Virus record (IMG/VR): IMGVR_UViG_3300048121_000522
Coordinates: 1 to 31,644 of that record
From: a virus
Direction: 5' to 3' (one strand)
DNA length: 31,644 bases
The notes under the pieces are model-generated. The model was not told where the DNA came from, did no database searches, and saw nothing but the letters and a program-made list of their open reading frames with translations. Both the position numbers and the translations under genes were made by a program. This document shows positions 21,766-30,214 of this stretch, one piece after another; within the stretch, counting starts at the first letter, position 1, and each line of letters starts with the position of its first letter.

Positions 21766-23665
21766 GGAAACCGTACAGATTGACGTAGAAACTAATGCGG
21801 ACAAGACGGCAGACGACCTAACGTCTGCGGTAAGAGACTTGCAGAAGGCTATTGAAGCAATGACCGGTTCTATGAATGATGGCTTTTCAGAGGCCAACAA
21901 CAACATAAACAAGGTTGACGAGGGTGTACAAGATATAGGCACAAGCGCAAAGAACAGTGAGAAAGGAGTAAAGACACTTTCCACCGGCTTTAGAGGTATG
22001 GGAGCTGCTATGAAAGCAGCCGGTATCGGCCTTGTAATAGAGGGCTTAAATATCCTTAAAAAGCTTCTTGGTGAAAACCAAGTTGTAGTTGATGCTTTCA
22101 ACACAGCGTTTGAGTTTGTTTCTATTGCCTTTAACGACTTTGTAAACTTCATTCTTGCTAACTCAGAAGCAGTAACCGGCTTCTTCAAGGGTATTTTTGA
22201 GGACCCAAAACAAGCGTTGCTTGATTTTGCTGATGCATTCAAGAGAAACATACAAGAGCGTTTTGAATCATATCTTGATACGCTCGGTTATTTAGCGAGT
22301 GCCGTTAAAAAGGTGTTTAGCGGAGACTTTGCCGGTGCTTTGGAAGATGTAAAATCAGCCGGTAAAGAGTCGCTTGACGTTCTTACTGGTGTTAACAACA
22401 CCTTTGACAAGGGCAAGGAAGCCATAAGCAAGGTTGCTACGGCAACCAAAGACTATGTGGTTCAAACGGGCAAAGCTGCAAAAGAAACTGTTGAGCTTAA
22501 CAAACAAGCCGAGTTATCAGATGCTATACGTCAAGGGTTGCTTGAAAAGTACGACTTGGAAGCAGAGAAACTGCGCCAAGTGCGAGACGATGAGCGTGTA
22601 ACAATATCCGAACGTATAAAAGCCAACGAGGACCTCGGTGCTGTGCTTGACAAGCAAGAGAAAGAAATGATGGCTGCAGCCAACTTGAGGCTTGTTGCCG
22701 CCGAGCGTGAGGCTGCGAAGAAAAAGGGCAACCTTGAGGCTGAAAAGGCCCTTATAGAAGCAAGGAACGAGGTTGCTGGTGTAGAAGCGCAAATCGCTGG
22801 GCTTCGCTCAGAGCAATTAACCAATGAGGCTTCTTTGCAGCGTGAGCTTGTTGAAATTGAGAACGGCAAAAAGGAAGCTGCGATTGAGGCCAACGAGATT
22901 GAGAAACAAGCAGCTATTGAAAAGGAGATAGACGTACTTAAGCGACTACAACTAGAGAAAGAATTAGCCGAGGAAACTAAAGTAGCAAGGCTTGACATTA
23001 TAGAGAGTGAACTTGCCAGCGTCAAGGAAGGTACTGCACGATACCAAGAACTATTGAATGAGAAGCTGCTCCTTGAAAAGGAAGCAGCCGCAGAAAGCAA
23101 GAGGATAGAAAGAGAAACGGAAGAAGAAAAGCTGCGCATAAGAGAAGAAAGCAACAAGGCTGTATTTGCTATGACTATGCAAGGCCTTGAGGCTGTATCT
23201 GCGCTTACGGAAGCGTTCGCTGGACAAAGCGAAGCGCAACAGCGTAGAGCATTCCAAGTGCAAAAGGCTTTATCAGCAGCAAGTACAGTAATGAGTACGA
23301 TTGAGGGTGCACAAAGTGCCTTCACAACAGCAAATAAATCACCTATTACTGCAGTATTCCCAGCTTATCCGTATATTCAAGCCGGACTTGCTACGGCTTT
23401 TGGTATTGCAAAGCTGCAGCAGATACGCACACAGCAGTTCTCACCGGATGGTTCGCCTTCTCCGCCAAGCACCTCAACGGGTGCACCGGCATCGGCTACT
23501 TCAGCACGTTCTTTTAGTCCGGACGTGAATGTTGTAGGAGCAAGTGGGGTTAATGTTCTTGCTGAAAGCATAAGTGGCCGTCCCGTGAAGGCCTATGTAG
23601 TAGGAGGCGATGTATCGACACAACAAGAATTAGATAGAAAACGAGTTAAAAACGCAACGGTGTGA
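21755..23665 (+). CDS. Tail tape measure protein
   Basis: 636 aa, almost wholly helical. There is a hydrophobic segment near residues 85-110 (FRGMGAAMKAAGIGLVIEG), a common tape-measure feature, and long Ala/Glu/Lys coiled coils from about 240 to 480. The C-terminal 100 residues become Pro/Ser/Thr-rich and then end RKRVKN. With the usual 1.5 angstrom rise per residue, a helix this long would imply a tail of roughly 90-100 nm. It is preceded by tail-tip genes and followed by the protease gene, which is not the canonical order. Its stop overlaps a GTG start. Confidence 0.85.
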   Translation: MAIKETVQIDVETNADKTADDLTSAVRDLQKAIEAMTGSMNDGFSEANNNINKVDEGVQDIGTSAKNSEKGVKTLSTGFRGMGAAMKAAGIGLVIEGLNILKKLLGENQVVVDAFNTAFEFVSIAFNDFVNFILANSEAVTGFFKGIFEDPKQALLDFADAFKRNIQERFESYLDTLGYLASAVKKVFSGDFAGALEDVKSAGKESLDVLTGVNNTFDKGKEAISKVATATKDYVVQTGKAAKETVELNKQAELSDAIRQGLLEKYDLEAEKLRQVRDDERVTISERIKANEDLGAVLDKQEKEMMAAANLRLVAAEREAAKKKGNLEAEKALIEARNEVAGVEAQIAGLRSEQLTNEASLQRELVEIENGKKEAAIEANEIEKQAAIEKEIDVLKRLQLEKELAEETKVARLDIIESELASVKEGTARYQELLNEKLLLEKEAAAESKRIERETEEEKLRIREESNKAVFAMTMQGLEAVSALTEAFAGQSEAQQRRAFQVQKALSAASTVMSTIEGAQSAFTTANKSPITAVFPAYPYIQAGLATAFGIAKLQQIRTQQFSPDGSPSPPSTSTGAPASATSARSFSPDVNVVGASGVNVLAESISGRPVKAYVVGGDVSTQQELDRKRVKNATV

Positions 23666-24558
23666 AAATAGTAGAACTTATACTTGACGAAGAACAACTG
23701 CTGAGTGGCGTACAAGCCATCAGTATTGTTGAGCATCCGGCCATAGAGTCGGACTTTATTACCTTGAGCAAGGAGCAAGAAATTAAACTTGCAGAGGTAG
23801 ATAGCGAGAAGCGAATCCTAATGGGCCCAGCACTCATTCCTAACAAGACTATCTTCCGCAAAAGCGGAGAAGAAGAATACTACATATACTTCTCAAAGGA
23901 AACCGTGCGTAAAGCATCGGAGCTTTTCCTTACCAAAGGCAATCAAAACAAAAGCACTCTTGAGCATAACTTCGAGTTGGAAGGATTGAGTGTTGTTGAG
24001 AGCTGGATTGTTGAAGGTCAACAAGACAAAAGCCAAGCATACGGACTAAGCGTTCCCGAAGGAACGTGGATGGTTAGTATGAAAGTCTACAACGATGAGG
24101 TTTGGGACAACTACGTTAAGACCGGCAAGGTCAAAGGCTTTTCTATCGAGGGTTACTTTGCCGATAAGGTGAATATGGCTTCTCACGAAGATGAGGAAGC
24201 AGAGGAATTGCTTGAGGCAATTATGGAGGAGTTACAGCGCACCGAACTTGAGAGTTACAGCGACTACGGAAGCGGAGTAAGAAACAATGCCAAACGAGGC
24301 ATTGAACTCAACAAGAAGGTGAACAACAAATGCGCTACGCAAGTAGGCAAGGTCAGAGCACAGCAGTTAGCCAATGGCGAACCAATCAGCGTTGCTACAA
24401 TCAAGCGTATGCATTCGTATCTTTCTCGTGCCGAGGAATACTATGACGAAGGCGACAGCAAAGCGTGTGGCACTATCTCCTACTTGTTGTGGGGAGGCAA
24501 GGCTGGAAAGCGCTGGGCAGAGTCCAAGCTCAAAAGCCTTGGCGAGATACCAAAATGA
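23662..24558 (+). CDS. Prohead protease (XkdF-like) with extra C-terminal domain
   Basis: 298 aa, GTG start overlapping the tape-measure stop. Residues 1 to about 170 resemble the XkdF-type capsid maturation protease: H102 in STLEHNF and S161 in KGFSIEGYF are the likely catalytic His and Ser. The C-terminal part (200-298) has GVRNNAKRGIELN (205-217) and ACGTISYLLWGGKAGKRW (268-285), a domain frequently attached to proteases and portals in phages of this phylum, as I recall. It should clip scaffold and capsid termini. The acidic scaffold-like gene follows after 34 nt and the capsid gene is two genes on. Confidence 0.8.
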   Translation: MKIVELILDEEQLLSGVQAISIVEHPAIESDFITLSKEQEIKLAEVDSEKRILMGPALIPNKTIFRKSGEEEYYIYFSKETVRKASELFLTKGNQNKSTLEHNFELEGLSVVESWIVEGQQDKSQAYGLSVPEGTWMVSMKVYNDEVWDNYVKTGKVKGFSIEGYFADKVNMASHEDEEAEELLEAIMEELQRTELESYSDYGSGVRNNAKRGIELNKKVNNKCATQVGKVRAQQLANGEPISVATIKRMHSYLSRAEEYYDEGDSKACGTISYLLWGGKAGKRWAESKLKSLGEIPK

Positions 24559-24592
24559 AACAATAGAACCCTAAATAGTTAGTTTATTAGTT

Positions 24593-25201
24593 ATGAATGC
24601 GAAAGAAACAATTAGCAAGATTGCAAACCTACTGAATGTAGAGCTTGCAGAAGAAACCCAAAAGGTAGCCTTAGAGGCTATGAAATTGGAAAACGGTACG
24701 GTGCTTGAGGCAGAGAAGTTTGAGGCTGGAGAGAGCGTCTTTATCTCTACTGAAGATGACAACGTAGCGTTACCCATTGGCGAGTATGAACTAGAAGATG
24801 GTCGTGTACTTATTGTAGCAGAGGAAGGCGTTATTGCTGAACTCCGTGAAGCCGGAGAAGAAGAAGCTCCAGCGCAAGAAGAAGAAATGGCCGAAGAAGA
24901 AGAAAAACAAGAGATGGAGTACGCAACAAAAGAAGAACTTGGAGCAGCAATGGACGAACTCAAAGGAATGATTGAGGAAGTCAAGTCTATGATGAATCCA
25001 AAGGAAGAAGAAGAAATGAGTGCAGACGAGCAAGTGAGCGAAGAAGCAACTGAACAAGTTGAAATGAGCGCACAAGAACCGGCTGCCAAACCTATCAAGG
25101 CAAATCCGGAAGAATCAGTACAGAAGGATATGATGAAGTTTGCGAACAATGGTCGCAAATCTACCCTTGACCGTGTACTTAATAAAATATCTCAACGCTA
25201 A
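24593..25201 (+). CDS. Probable acidic scaffolding protein, 202 aa
   Basis: 202 aa, very acidic, with long Glu-rich runs (about 88-103 and 135-143) and a coiled-coil-prone middle (ATKEELGAAMDELKGMIEEVKSMM). A basic C-terminal end (NNGRKSTLDRVLNKISQR) would be the capsid-binding part, as in scaffolding proteins. It sits between the protease and capsid genes, where scaffolds usually lie. A further tract (residues 40-75) is beta-prone. Not a certain assignment, since acidic scaffold proteins lack conserved motifs. Confidence 0.7.
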   Translation: MNAKETISKIANLLNVELAEETQKVALEAMKLENGTVLEAEKFEAGESVFISTEDDNVALPIGEYELEDGRVLIVAEEGVIAELREAGEEEAPAQEEEMAEEEEKQEMEYATKEELGAAMDELKGMIEEVKSMMNPKEEEEMSADEQVSEEATEQVEMSAQEPAAKPIKANPEESVQKDMMKFANNGRKSTLDRVLNKISQR

Positions 25202-25617
25202 TGAAGAAAGTAGAAAACATTTGGGCTGAGCTTTCTGCAAACAAAACAAAAAGCGTTGAGCTTTCTGCTGTTGAGGACATTAAGCAAGCGGTTCAAAAGG
25301 TACGTTCTATTTTCGGTGATTTAGAAGGATTAGATGTAGACCTTGCCATTAAAGAGGTGAGAAGTGTAACTTCTGATTTAGAACAAATCGAGAATGAACT
25401 ATCAAGAAGCACGGGATTGCTTTATGACGTTCTTCAGGATGCCGCACTTGCTGCAGATTCACTAGGTCTTGAAGCTTCTGATATTCCGGGATACGACCAA
25501 GCTGAAAGTGTTTCTGAACAAGTTGAAGAAACTTTATCTCAAATAGGAAGAAAAATCCGTGTTGCTGAAGAAGCTCTTCAGAGCTTGAACGATTTACAAA
25601 GAGGCGGATTCTTTTAA
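25201..25617 (+). CDS. Helical protein before major capsid gene, 138 aa
   Basis: 138 aa, helical and acidic with heptad-like spacing, no cysteine and no membrane segment. It overlaps the scaffold-like gene by one base (TAATG) and precedes the major capsid gene by 33 nt. It could be a second scaffold or capsid accessory protein. No family is recognised. Confidence 0.6.
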   Translation: MKKVENIWAELSANKTKSVELSAVEDIKQAVQKVRSIFGDLEGLDVDLAIKEVRSVTSDLEQIENELSRSTGLLYDVLQDAALAADSLGLEASDIPGYDQAESVSEQVEETLSQIGRKIRVAEEALQSLNDLQRGGFF

Positions 25618-25650
25618 ACAAAAAATAAATTAAAATTAAATAAACGAAAG

Positions 25651-26577
25651 ATGGCTACAACTACATCAATCACTACCACTTATGCTGGTGAATTTGCTGG
25701 GAAATACATTTCCGCAGCATTGTTGAGCGCTGATACAATCGAGAATGGTGGTATCACCGTAAAACCGAACGTAAAGTTCAAGGAAGTAATGAAGAAAATC
25801 GCTACTGATGCAATCGTAAAAGATGCATCTTGTGATTTCGCTGATACTTCTACGCTTACTTTAACTGAGCGCATTCTACAACCTGAGGAGTTCCAAGTGA
25901 ACCTCGAGCTTTGTAAGAAAGACTTCCGTTCAGACTGGGAGGCAATCCAAATGGGTTACTCTGCATTTGACAACTTACCTCCAGCATTCGCTGACTTCTT
26001 GGTAGGTCACGTTGCTGCAAAGGTTGCAGAAAGAATGGAAACAAACATTTGGCAAGGCGCTAACGCTACTGCTGGACAGTTTGATGGCTTCGAAGTATTG
26101 TGGGCTGCAGATGGAGACGTACTTGACGTAACCGGTACAACGGTAACGGCTGCAAACGTAATCACTGAAATGGGCAAAGTAGTAGATGCTGTACCAAGTG
26201 AGGTTTACGGAAAAGAGGACTTGTACTTATACGTATCTTCTAACGTTGCTCGTGCTTATGTACGTGCTTTAGGTGGATTTGGTGCTTCAGGTCTTGGTGC
26301 TAATGGTGTTAACAATCAAGGTACTACTTGGTTCAATGGTGGAGACTTGGCTTTTGACGGTGTCAAAATCTTTGTTGCTCCGGGTCTATCTGACAACACT
26401 ATGGCTGCTGCTCAAAAATCAAACTTGTTCTTCGGTACTGGTTTGTTGAGCGACCAAAACGAAGTGAAGGTATTGGATATGGGCGACTTAGACGGAAGTC
26501 AAAACGTTCGTGTGATTATGCGCTTTACTGCTGGTATTCAGTACGGTATTGGTTCTGAAATTGTATTGTACTCTTAA
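25651..26577 (+). CDS. Major capsid protein
   Basis: 308 aa, single-domain HK97-type capsid protein judged by size, location after protease and scaffold, and composition. Features include an N-terminal arm rich in Thr/Ser, a central helix with FQVNLELCKKDFRSDWEA, and a C-terminal RVIMRFTAGIQYGIGSEIVLY beta-strand as the final core strand. Residues 116-130 (LVGHVAAKVAERMETNIW) fit the long spine helix. The gene has an AT-rich leader (25618-25650) with no Shine-Dalgarno sequence and ends before its own strong terminator, suggesting a high-expression transcript. Confidence 0.85.
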   Translation: MATTTSITTTYAGEFAGKYISAALLSADTIENGGITVKPNVKFKEVMKKIATDAIVKDASCDFADTSTLTLTERILQPEEFQVNLELCKKDFRSDWEAIQMGYSAFDNLPPAFADFLVGHVAAKVAERMETNIWQGANATAGQFDGFEVLWAADGDVLDVTGTTVTAANVITEMGKVVDAVPSEVYGKEDLYLYVSSNVARAYVRALGGFGASGLGANGVNNQGTTWFNGGDLAFDGVKIFVAPGLSDNTMAAAQKSNLFFGTGLLSDQNEVKVLDMGDLDGSQNVRVIMRFTAGIQYGIGSEIVLYS

Positions 26578-26603
26578 TAGAGCAATAGTTTAGTATAAAC
26601 GAA

Positions 26604-26637
26604 AGGGTAGGTGGGTGCAATCTGCCTACCCTTTTTT
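26604..26637 (+). terminator. Rho-independent terminator after major capsid gene
   Basis: Stem GGGTAGG (26605-26611) / CCTACCC (26625-26631) with a 13-nt loop, followed by six T (26632-26637). It lies 27 nt after the capsid stop. Confidence 0.9.
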
Positions 26638-26650
26638 AATAAAATATAAT

Positions 26651-27208
26651 ATGGCGTGTGATTTAACAAAAGGACGTATTCTTCCTTGTCGTGAAAGCGT
26701 TGGCGGTATCAAGGAGGTTTACTTCGTAGACTATGGAGACTTGGGTGCGGTTACTGTATCAGCGGACGAGGTTACGGATATGGGTGGTACGTTCAATGCG
26801 TACCAATACAAGCTGAAGGGCAATTCTTCACTTGAACAAAATGTTAATGCTTCTCGCGAGAACGGAACGGTTTTCTATGAGCAAGTATTAAATTTGACTT
26901 TGCCTCGTTTGAGCAAAGAGGACAACAAAGAGTTGAAGTTGTTGGCTTATGGTCGTCCACATATTGTGGTTGTAGACTATAATGGCAACGCTTTCTTGAT
27001 GGGCCGTGAGCACGGTGCTGATGTTACTGGTGGAACAGTTGTTTCAGGTGCAGCGATGGGGGACTTGAGTGGTTACACCCTATCCTTTACTGCGCAAGAA
27101 ATGACTCCTGCTAATTTCATTGACTCACCGGCTGAAGGAGACCCGTTTGACGGTATGAGTTCAGCTACGGCTACTGTTGTAGTTGGTACAGACAGTTGGG
27201 CAGCTTAA
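26651..27208 (+). CDS. Major tail tube protein candidate, 185 aa
   Basis: The ATG at 26651 is preferred; an upstream in-frame GTG at 26615 falls inside the terminator hairpin. The product is 185 aa, beta-rich, starting MACDLTKGRILPC and followed by VGGIKEVYFVDYG (18-30), a pairing I recognise as typical of tail tube proteins in this phylum's phages. The size is in the usual range for siphophage tail tubes. A second terminator follows, so it may be expressed on its own like the capsid gene. Its distance from the other tail genes (tape measure, tip) is notable. Confidence 0.75.
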   Translation: MACDLTKGRILPCRESVGGIKEVYFVDYGDLGAVTVSADEVTDMGGTFNAYQYKLKGNSSLEQNVNASRENGTVFYEQVLNLTLPRLSKEDNKELKLLAYGRPHIVVVDYNGNAFLMGREHGADVTGGTVVSGAAMGDLSGYTLSFTAQEMTPANFIDSPAEGDPFDGMSSATATVVVGTDSWAA

Positions 27209-27228
27209 TTGCTCAAAGCAGTTATTAT

Positions 27229-27258
27229 AAGGGGAGGCTACGGCTTCCCCTTTTTTTT
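27229..27258 (+). terminator. Rho-independent terminator with UACG tetraloop
   Basis: Eight-pair stem GGGGAGGC (27231-27238) / GGCTTCCCC arm (27243-27250) with one G-T pair, loop TACG (27239-27242), and eight T (27251-27258). It lies 21 nt after the tail tube stop. Confidence 0.9.
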
Positions 27259-27289
27259 GCAAAAAGAAATCGCAATTCGTTATTTAGGT

Positions 27290-27622
27290 ATGCACATAGT
27301 AAGTACAACGAACAAGCAGATTAAGTTTGCTCCACGCATAGTAGAAACCGGAGCGTTATCGCTCAAGGTAACGGACGAGCAAACAAACAAGTCTACAACG
27401 GCTTCAGTTACCGCTACGAAAAGCGGTAATTTTGTGAGCGTTACGCCAACATACACATTCAAAGAAGGAAGATTTTACTATATTGTCATCACCGGAACGT
27501 CAGAGCTGTATCGTGGTAAGGTGTTTTGCACCGACCAAACGGACTACGATAAGTACACTACGAACGAAAACGTCTATACTGAACACGACAAGGCAGATGC
27601 CAATGAATACATAATTATATGA
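27290..27622 (+). CDS. Beta-rich hypothetical protein, 110 aa
   Basis: The ATG at 27290 is chosen over an in-frame TTG at 27209, because the terminator lies between them. The product is 110 aa, beta-strand-rich, with no enzymatic motif, and ends NEYIII. It overlaps the portal gene by ATGA. It could be a capsid decoration or tail-associated protein. No family is recognised. Confidence 0.6.
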   Translation: MHIVSTTNKQIKFAPRIVETGALSLKVTDEQTNKSTTASVTATKSGNFVSVTPTYTFKEGRFYYIVITGTSELYRGKVFCTDQTDYDKYTTNENVYTEHDKADANEYIII

Positions 27623-29640
27623 AACTACACGCTATAAATCTTGCGAGTTACACGAAGCCCGAAATCATTGAGAAGAAGAATCGTGATTGGGTTGAGTATG
27701 GTGCGGACAATAACTACTATCAGTATTTGATAGACCGTTTCAACGGTAGTCCGACCAACAACGCTATTATAAACGCTGTTAGCGACCTTGTTTTTGGTAA
27801 AGGTATAGACGCTACCGATAGCAATAAAAAGCCCGAAGATTACGCTAAGATGCGTTCCCTTGTCCACGAGGACTGCTTACGCAAAGTAACAAGTGATTTG
27901 AAGCTGATGGGTCAAGCAGCATTCCAAGTCATCTATACGAAGGCTGGTAGACAAGTGGCTCAAGTAGAGCATATGCCTATTCAGACACTTCGTGCTGAAA
28001 AAATGAGTTCAGAAGGTGATATTGATGGATATTACTATTGTGCGAATTGGAGCAACCTAAAGCCAAGCGAAAAGCCGGCACGCTACCCAGCGTTCGGAAC
28101 AAGCAAAGAGCCAATCGAGATATTAGTAATCAGACCTTATCGTGCTGGGTACTATTACTACTCACCGGTAGACTACCAAGGTGGTTTGCCTTATGCGGAG
28201 CTTGAGGAGGAAGTAGCAAACTACCATATCAACAACATCAAGAATGGCTTGTCGCCTTCAATGATGATTAACTTCAACAACGGTGTACCGGACGAGGAAG
28301 AACGTATGGAGATTGAGCGTAAGATACGTGATAAGTTCTCCGGCAGTTCGAATGCTGGTAACTTCATTCTTGCATTCAACGAAAGCAAGGAGCTTTCAGC
28401 GACTATTGATGCCGTGCCTCTTTCAGATGCACCGGCCCAATACGAGTTCCTATCCGGAGAGGCAATGCAGAAGCTAATGGTGTCTCACAGAGTTACCTCG
28501 CCTATGTTGCTGGGTATCAAGGACAATAGTGGGCTAGGAAACAATGCAGAAGAAATAGAAACAGCCACTTTATTGTTTGATAATACGGTCATTAGACCGT
28601 TCCAAAACTTGATTATCAAGGCGTTAGACCAAATCCTTGCTGTAAACAGCATTAGCCTTGACTTATACTTCAAGACTTTGCAGCCACTTGAGTTCACGGA
28701 TAGAGGTGCAGCGGTTACGAAGGAAGAAACGGAGAAGGAAACGGGAGAAAAGCTGTCTGCTCACGACTGCGGATGCGAAAAAGTAAGTTTAGCAAGTAAG
28801 CAAATTGATGGTAGAGCCGCATTTGACACAAAAGAAGAAGCGGAATTGGTTGCAAAGGAAATGGGTTGTGAGGGTTATCACACTCACGACCTTGATGGGC
28901 AGACTTGGTATATGCCTTGCGACTCTCACGAGCTGCAAAAGCTAAAAGAACCTTGCTGGGACGGCTATGTTATGGTCGGATTCAAGATGAAAGACGGCAA
29001 GAAAGTACCTAATTGCGTACCGGAAGATAGTTTGTCAGCAACAGCCGAGGCCCTTATTGAGATGGGCGAGGACGAGGACCTTGAAAATTGGGAATTGGTA
29101 GACGAACGTGAGGTAGATTATAACCAAGAGGAAACTCTTGACAAGATGATAGGCCTTGCAAGTACGGGAACGGCTCGACCAAACGCTTCTAGCGAACAAG
29201 ATGGAGAGAATAAAGCCGGAGAAAAGTTCCGTGTACGCTATCAGTACTCCCCTCTGAAGGCCGGTAACAACTCTAGAGACTTCTGCAAGAAGATGGTAAG
29301 CGCTAAAAAGATTTACCGGAAGGAAGATATACTAGCAATGGAGAACCGTGCTGTAAACGCTGGATTTGGGCCTAAGGGTGCAGATACATATTCAGTATGG
29401 TTGTATAAAGGTGGCGCAAGATGCCACCACAAGTGGATTCGCAAGACTTATATGTGGAAAGATGGCGTAAAGCCGGACGTAAAAAGCCCAAATGCTAAAA
29501 CAATTAGCACGACAAAAGCTCGTGGAAAAGGTTTTAAGGCACCGGCAAATCCAAATAAGGTAAGTATTGCTCCAAACAAGATGAAGAACAAGGGTTTCAT
29601 CAACCCACCAAGTGAAAAAGATAAACAAGGAGGAATCTAA
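27619..29640 (+). CDS. Portal protein with C-terminal MuF-like extension
   Basis: 673 aa. Residues 1 to about 360 are portal-like: an N-terminal wing, stem helices (EIERKIRDKF, LMVSHRVTSPMLLGI, and LLFDNTVIRPFQNLIIKALDQIL at 318-340). Residues 380-500 hold Cys/His-rich segments (HDCGC, YHTHDLDG, PCWDGYVMVGFKMKDGKKVPNC), and about 535-612 give FRVRYQYSP, SRDFCKKM and KGGARCHHKWIRKTY. The last block resembles the C-terminal Cys/His signature of minor head (MuF/SPP1 gp7-like) proteins, so the gene may be a portal-minor-head fusion. Typical portals are 400-550 aa. It is downstream of the capsid gene, which is unusual. Confidence 0.8.
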   Translation: MKLHAINLASYTKPEIIEKKNRDWVEYGADNNYYQYLIDRFNGSPTNNAIINAVSDLVFGKGIDATDSNKKPEDYAKMRSLVHEDCLRKVTSDLKLMGQAAFQVIYTKAGRQVAQVEHMPIQTLRAEKMSSEGDIDGYYYCANWSNLKPSEKPARYPAFGTSKEPIEILVIRPYRAGYYYYSPVDYQGGLPYAELEEEVANYHINNIKNGLSPSMMINFNNGVPDEEERMEIERKIRDKFSGSSNAGNFILAFNESKELSATIDAVPLSDAPAQYEFLSGEAMQKLMVSHRVTSPMLLGIKDNSGLGNNAEEIETATLLFDNTVIRPFQNLIIKALDQILAVNSISLDLYFKTLQPLEFTDRGAAVTKEETEKETGEKLSAHDCGCEKVSLASKQIDGRAAFDTKEEAELVAKEMGCEGYHTHDLDGQTWYMPCDSHELQKLKEPCWDGYVMVGFKMKDGKKVPNCVPEDSLSATAEALIEMGEDEDLENWELVDEREVDYNQEETLDKMIGLASTGTARPNASSEQDGENKAGEKFRVRYQYSPLKAGNNSRDFCKKMVSAKKIYRKEDILAMENRAVNAGFGPKGADTYSVWLYKGGARCHHKWIRKTYMWKDGVKPDVKSPNAKTISTTKARGKGFKAPANPNKVSIAPNKMKNKGFINPPSEKDKQGGI

Positions 29641-30140
29641 TGGCGACAGCATTATTTATTACACGCAGCGACCTTGTCCGTAACACGTTTCTATCGGGAA
29701 ACGTAGATACTGATAAGTTTATTCAGTTCATAAAGATAGCTCAAGAGGTCCACGTACAGCAGTATCTTGGTACAAGGCTATACGAGAAGATAGGTGAAGA
29801 TATTATTGCCGGAAACTTGACGGGAAACTACGAGAGTTTGGTAAATGACTATGTACAACCAATGTTGATACATTGGGGTATGGTTGAATATTTGCCGTTT
29901 GCAGCCTTTACAGCTTCCAACGGGGGGGTATATAAGCGAACAGTAGAAAACGGTGAAACTGCGTCTCGCAACGACCTCTCTTTCCTTGTTGAAAAGGAAA
30001 GAAACCTTGCAGAATACTATACTCGTAGGTTCATAGACTATATGGCGTTCAACAACAATCTATTTCCGGAGTACAACAGCAACCAAAACAATGATATTCA
30101 CCCAATAAAAGACAGCACTTTCAACGGATGGGTAATATAA
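29640..30140 (+). CDS. Head-tail connector protein, 166 aa
   Basis: 166 aa, helical with a C-terminal loop. The first 60 residues (MATALFITRSDL..., IKIAQEVHVQQYLGTRLYEKI) and YVQPMLIHWGMVEYLPF (about 75-91) fit the helical gp6/DUF6712-type connectors that dock under portals. It overlaps the portal gene by a single base (TAATG). The role rests on sequence blocks I recognise plus direct adjacency to the portal. Confidence 0.75.
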   Translation: MATALFITRSDLVRNTFLSGNVDTDKFIQFIKIAQEVHVQQYLGTRLYEKIGEDIIAGNLTGNYESLVNDYVQPMLIHWGMVEYLPFAAFTASNGGVYKRTVENGETASRNDLSFLVEKERNLAEYYTRRFIDYMAFNNNLFPEYNSNQNNDIHPIKDSTFNGWVI

Positions 30141-30214
30141 AGCAGACATACAAGCCCAAGGTCAAGAACATAAAGAGGCTAAAAAGTTATTTATTAAAGA
30201 AAGACAAAAAATGA
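30128..30214 (+). CDS. Tiny Lys-rich protein, 28 aa
   Basis: 28 aa, with 10 lysines. It overlaps the connector gene by 13 nt and the next start by ATGA, so the overlap chain supports translation. No function can be assigned. Confidence 0.5.
   Translation: MGNIKQTYKPKVKNIKRLKSYLLKKDKK

Noticed and set aside
22531-23325. 264-codon open frame on the - strand opposite the tape measure gene
   Set aside because: Ser-rich composition mirrors the Glu/Ala/Lys-rich coiled coil on the + strand; it has no domain, and every real gene here is on the + strand.
24571-25158. 195-codon open frame on the - strand
   Set aside because: A Ser-rich shadow of the Glu-rich scaffold-like gene (GAA/GAG read as TTC/CTC and TCT in antisense frames).
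26615-26650. GTG start 36 nt upstream of the tail tube gene
   Set aside because: The codon lies inside the capsid-gene terminator hairpin; ATG 26651 starts the recognisable MACDLTKGR end.
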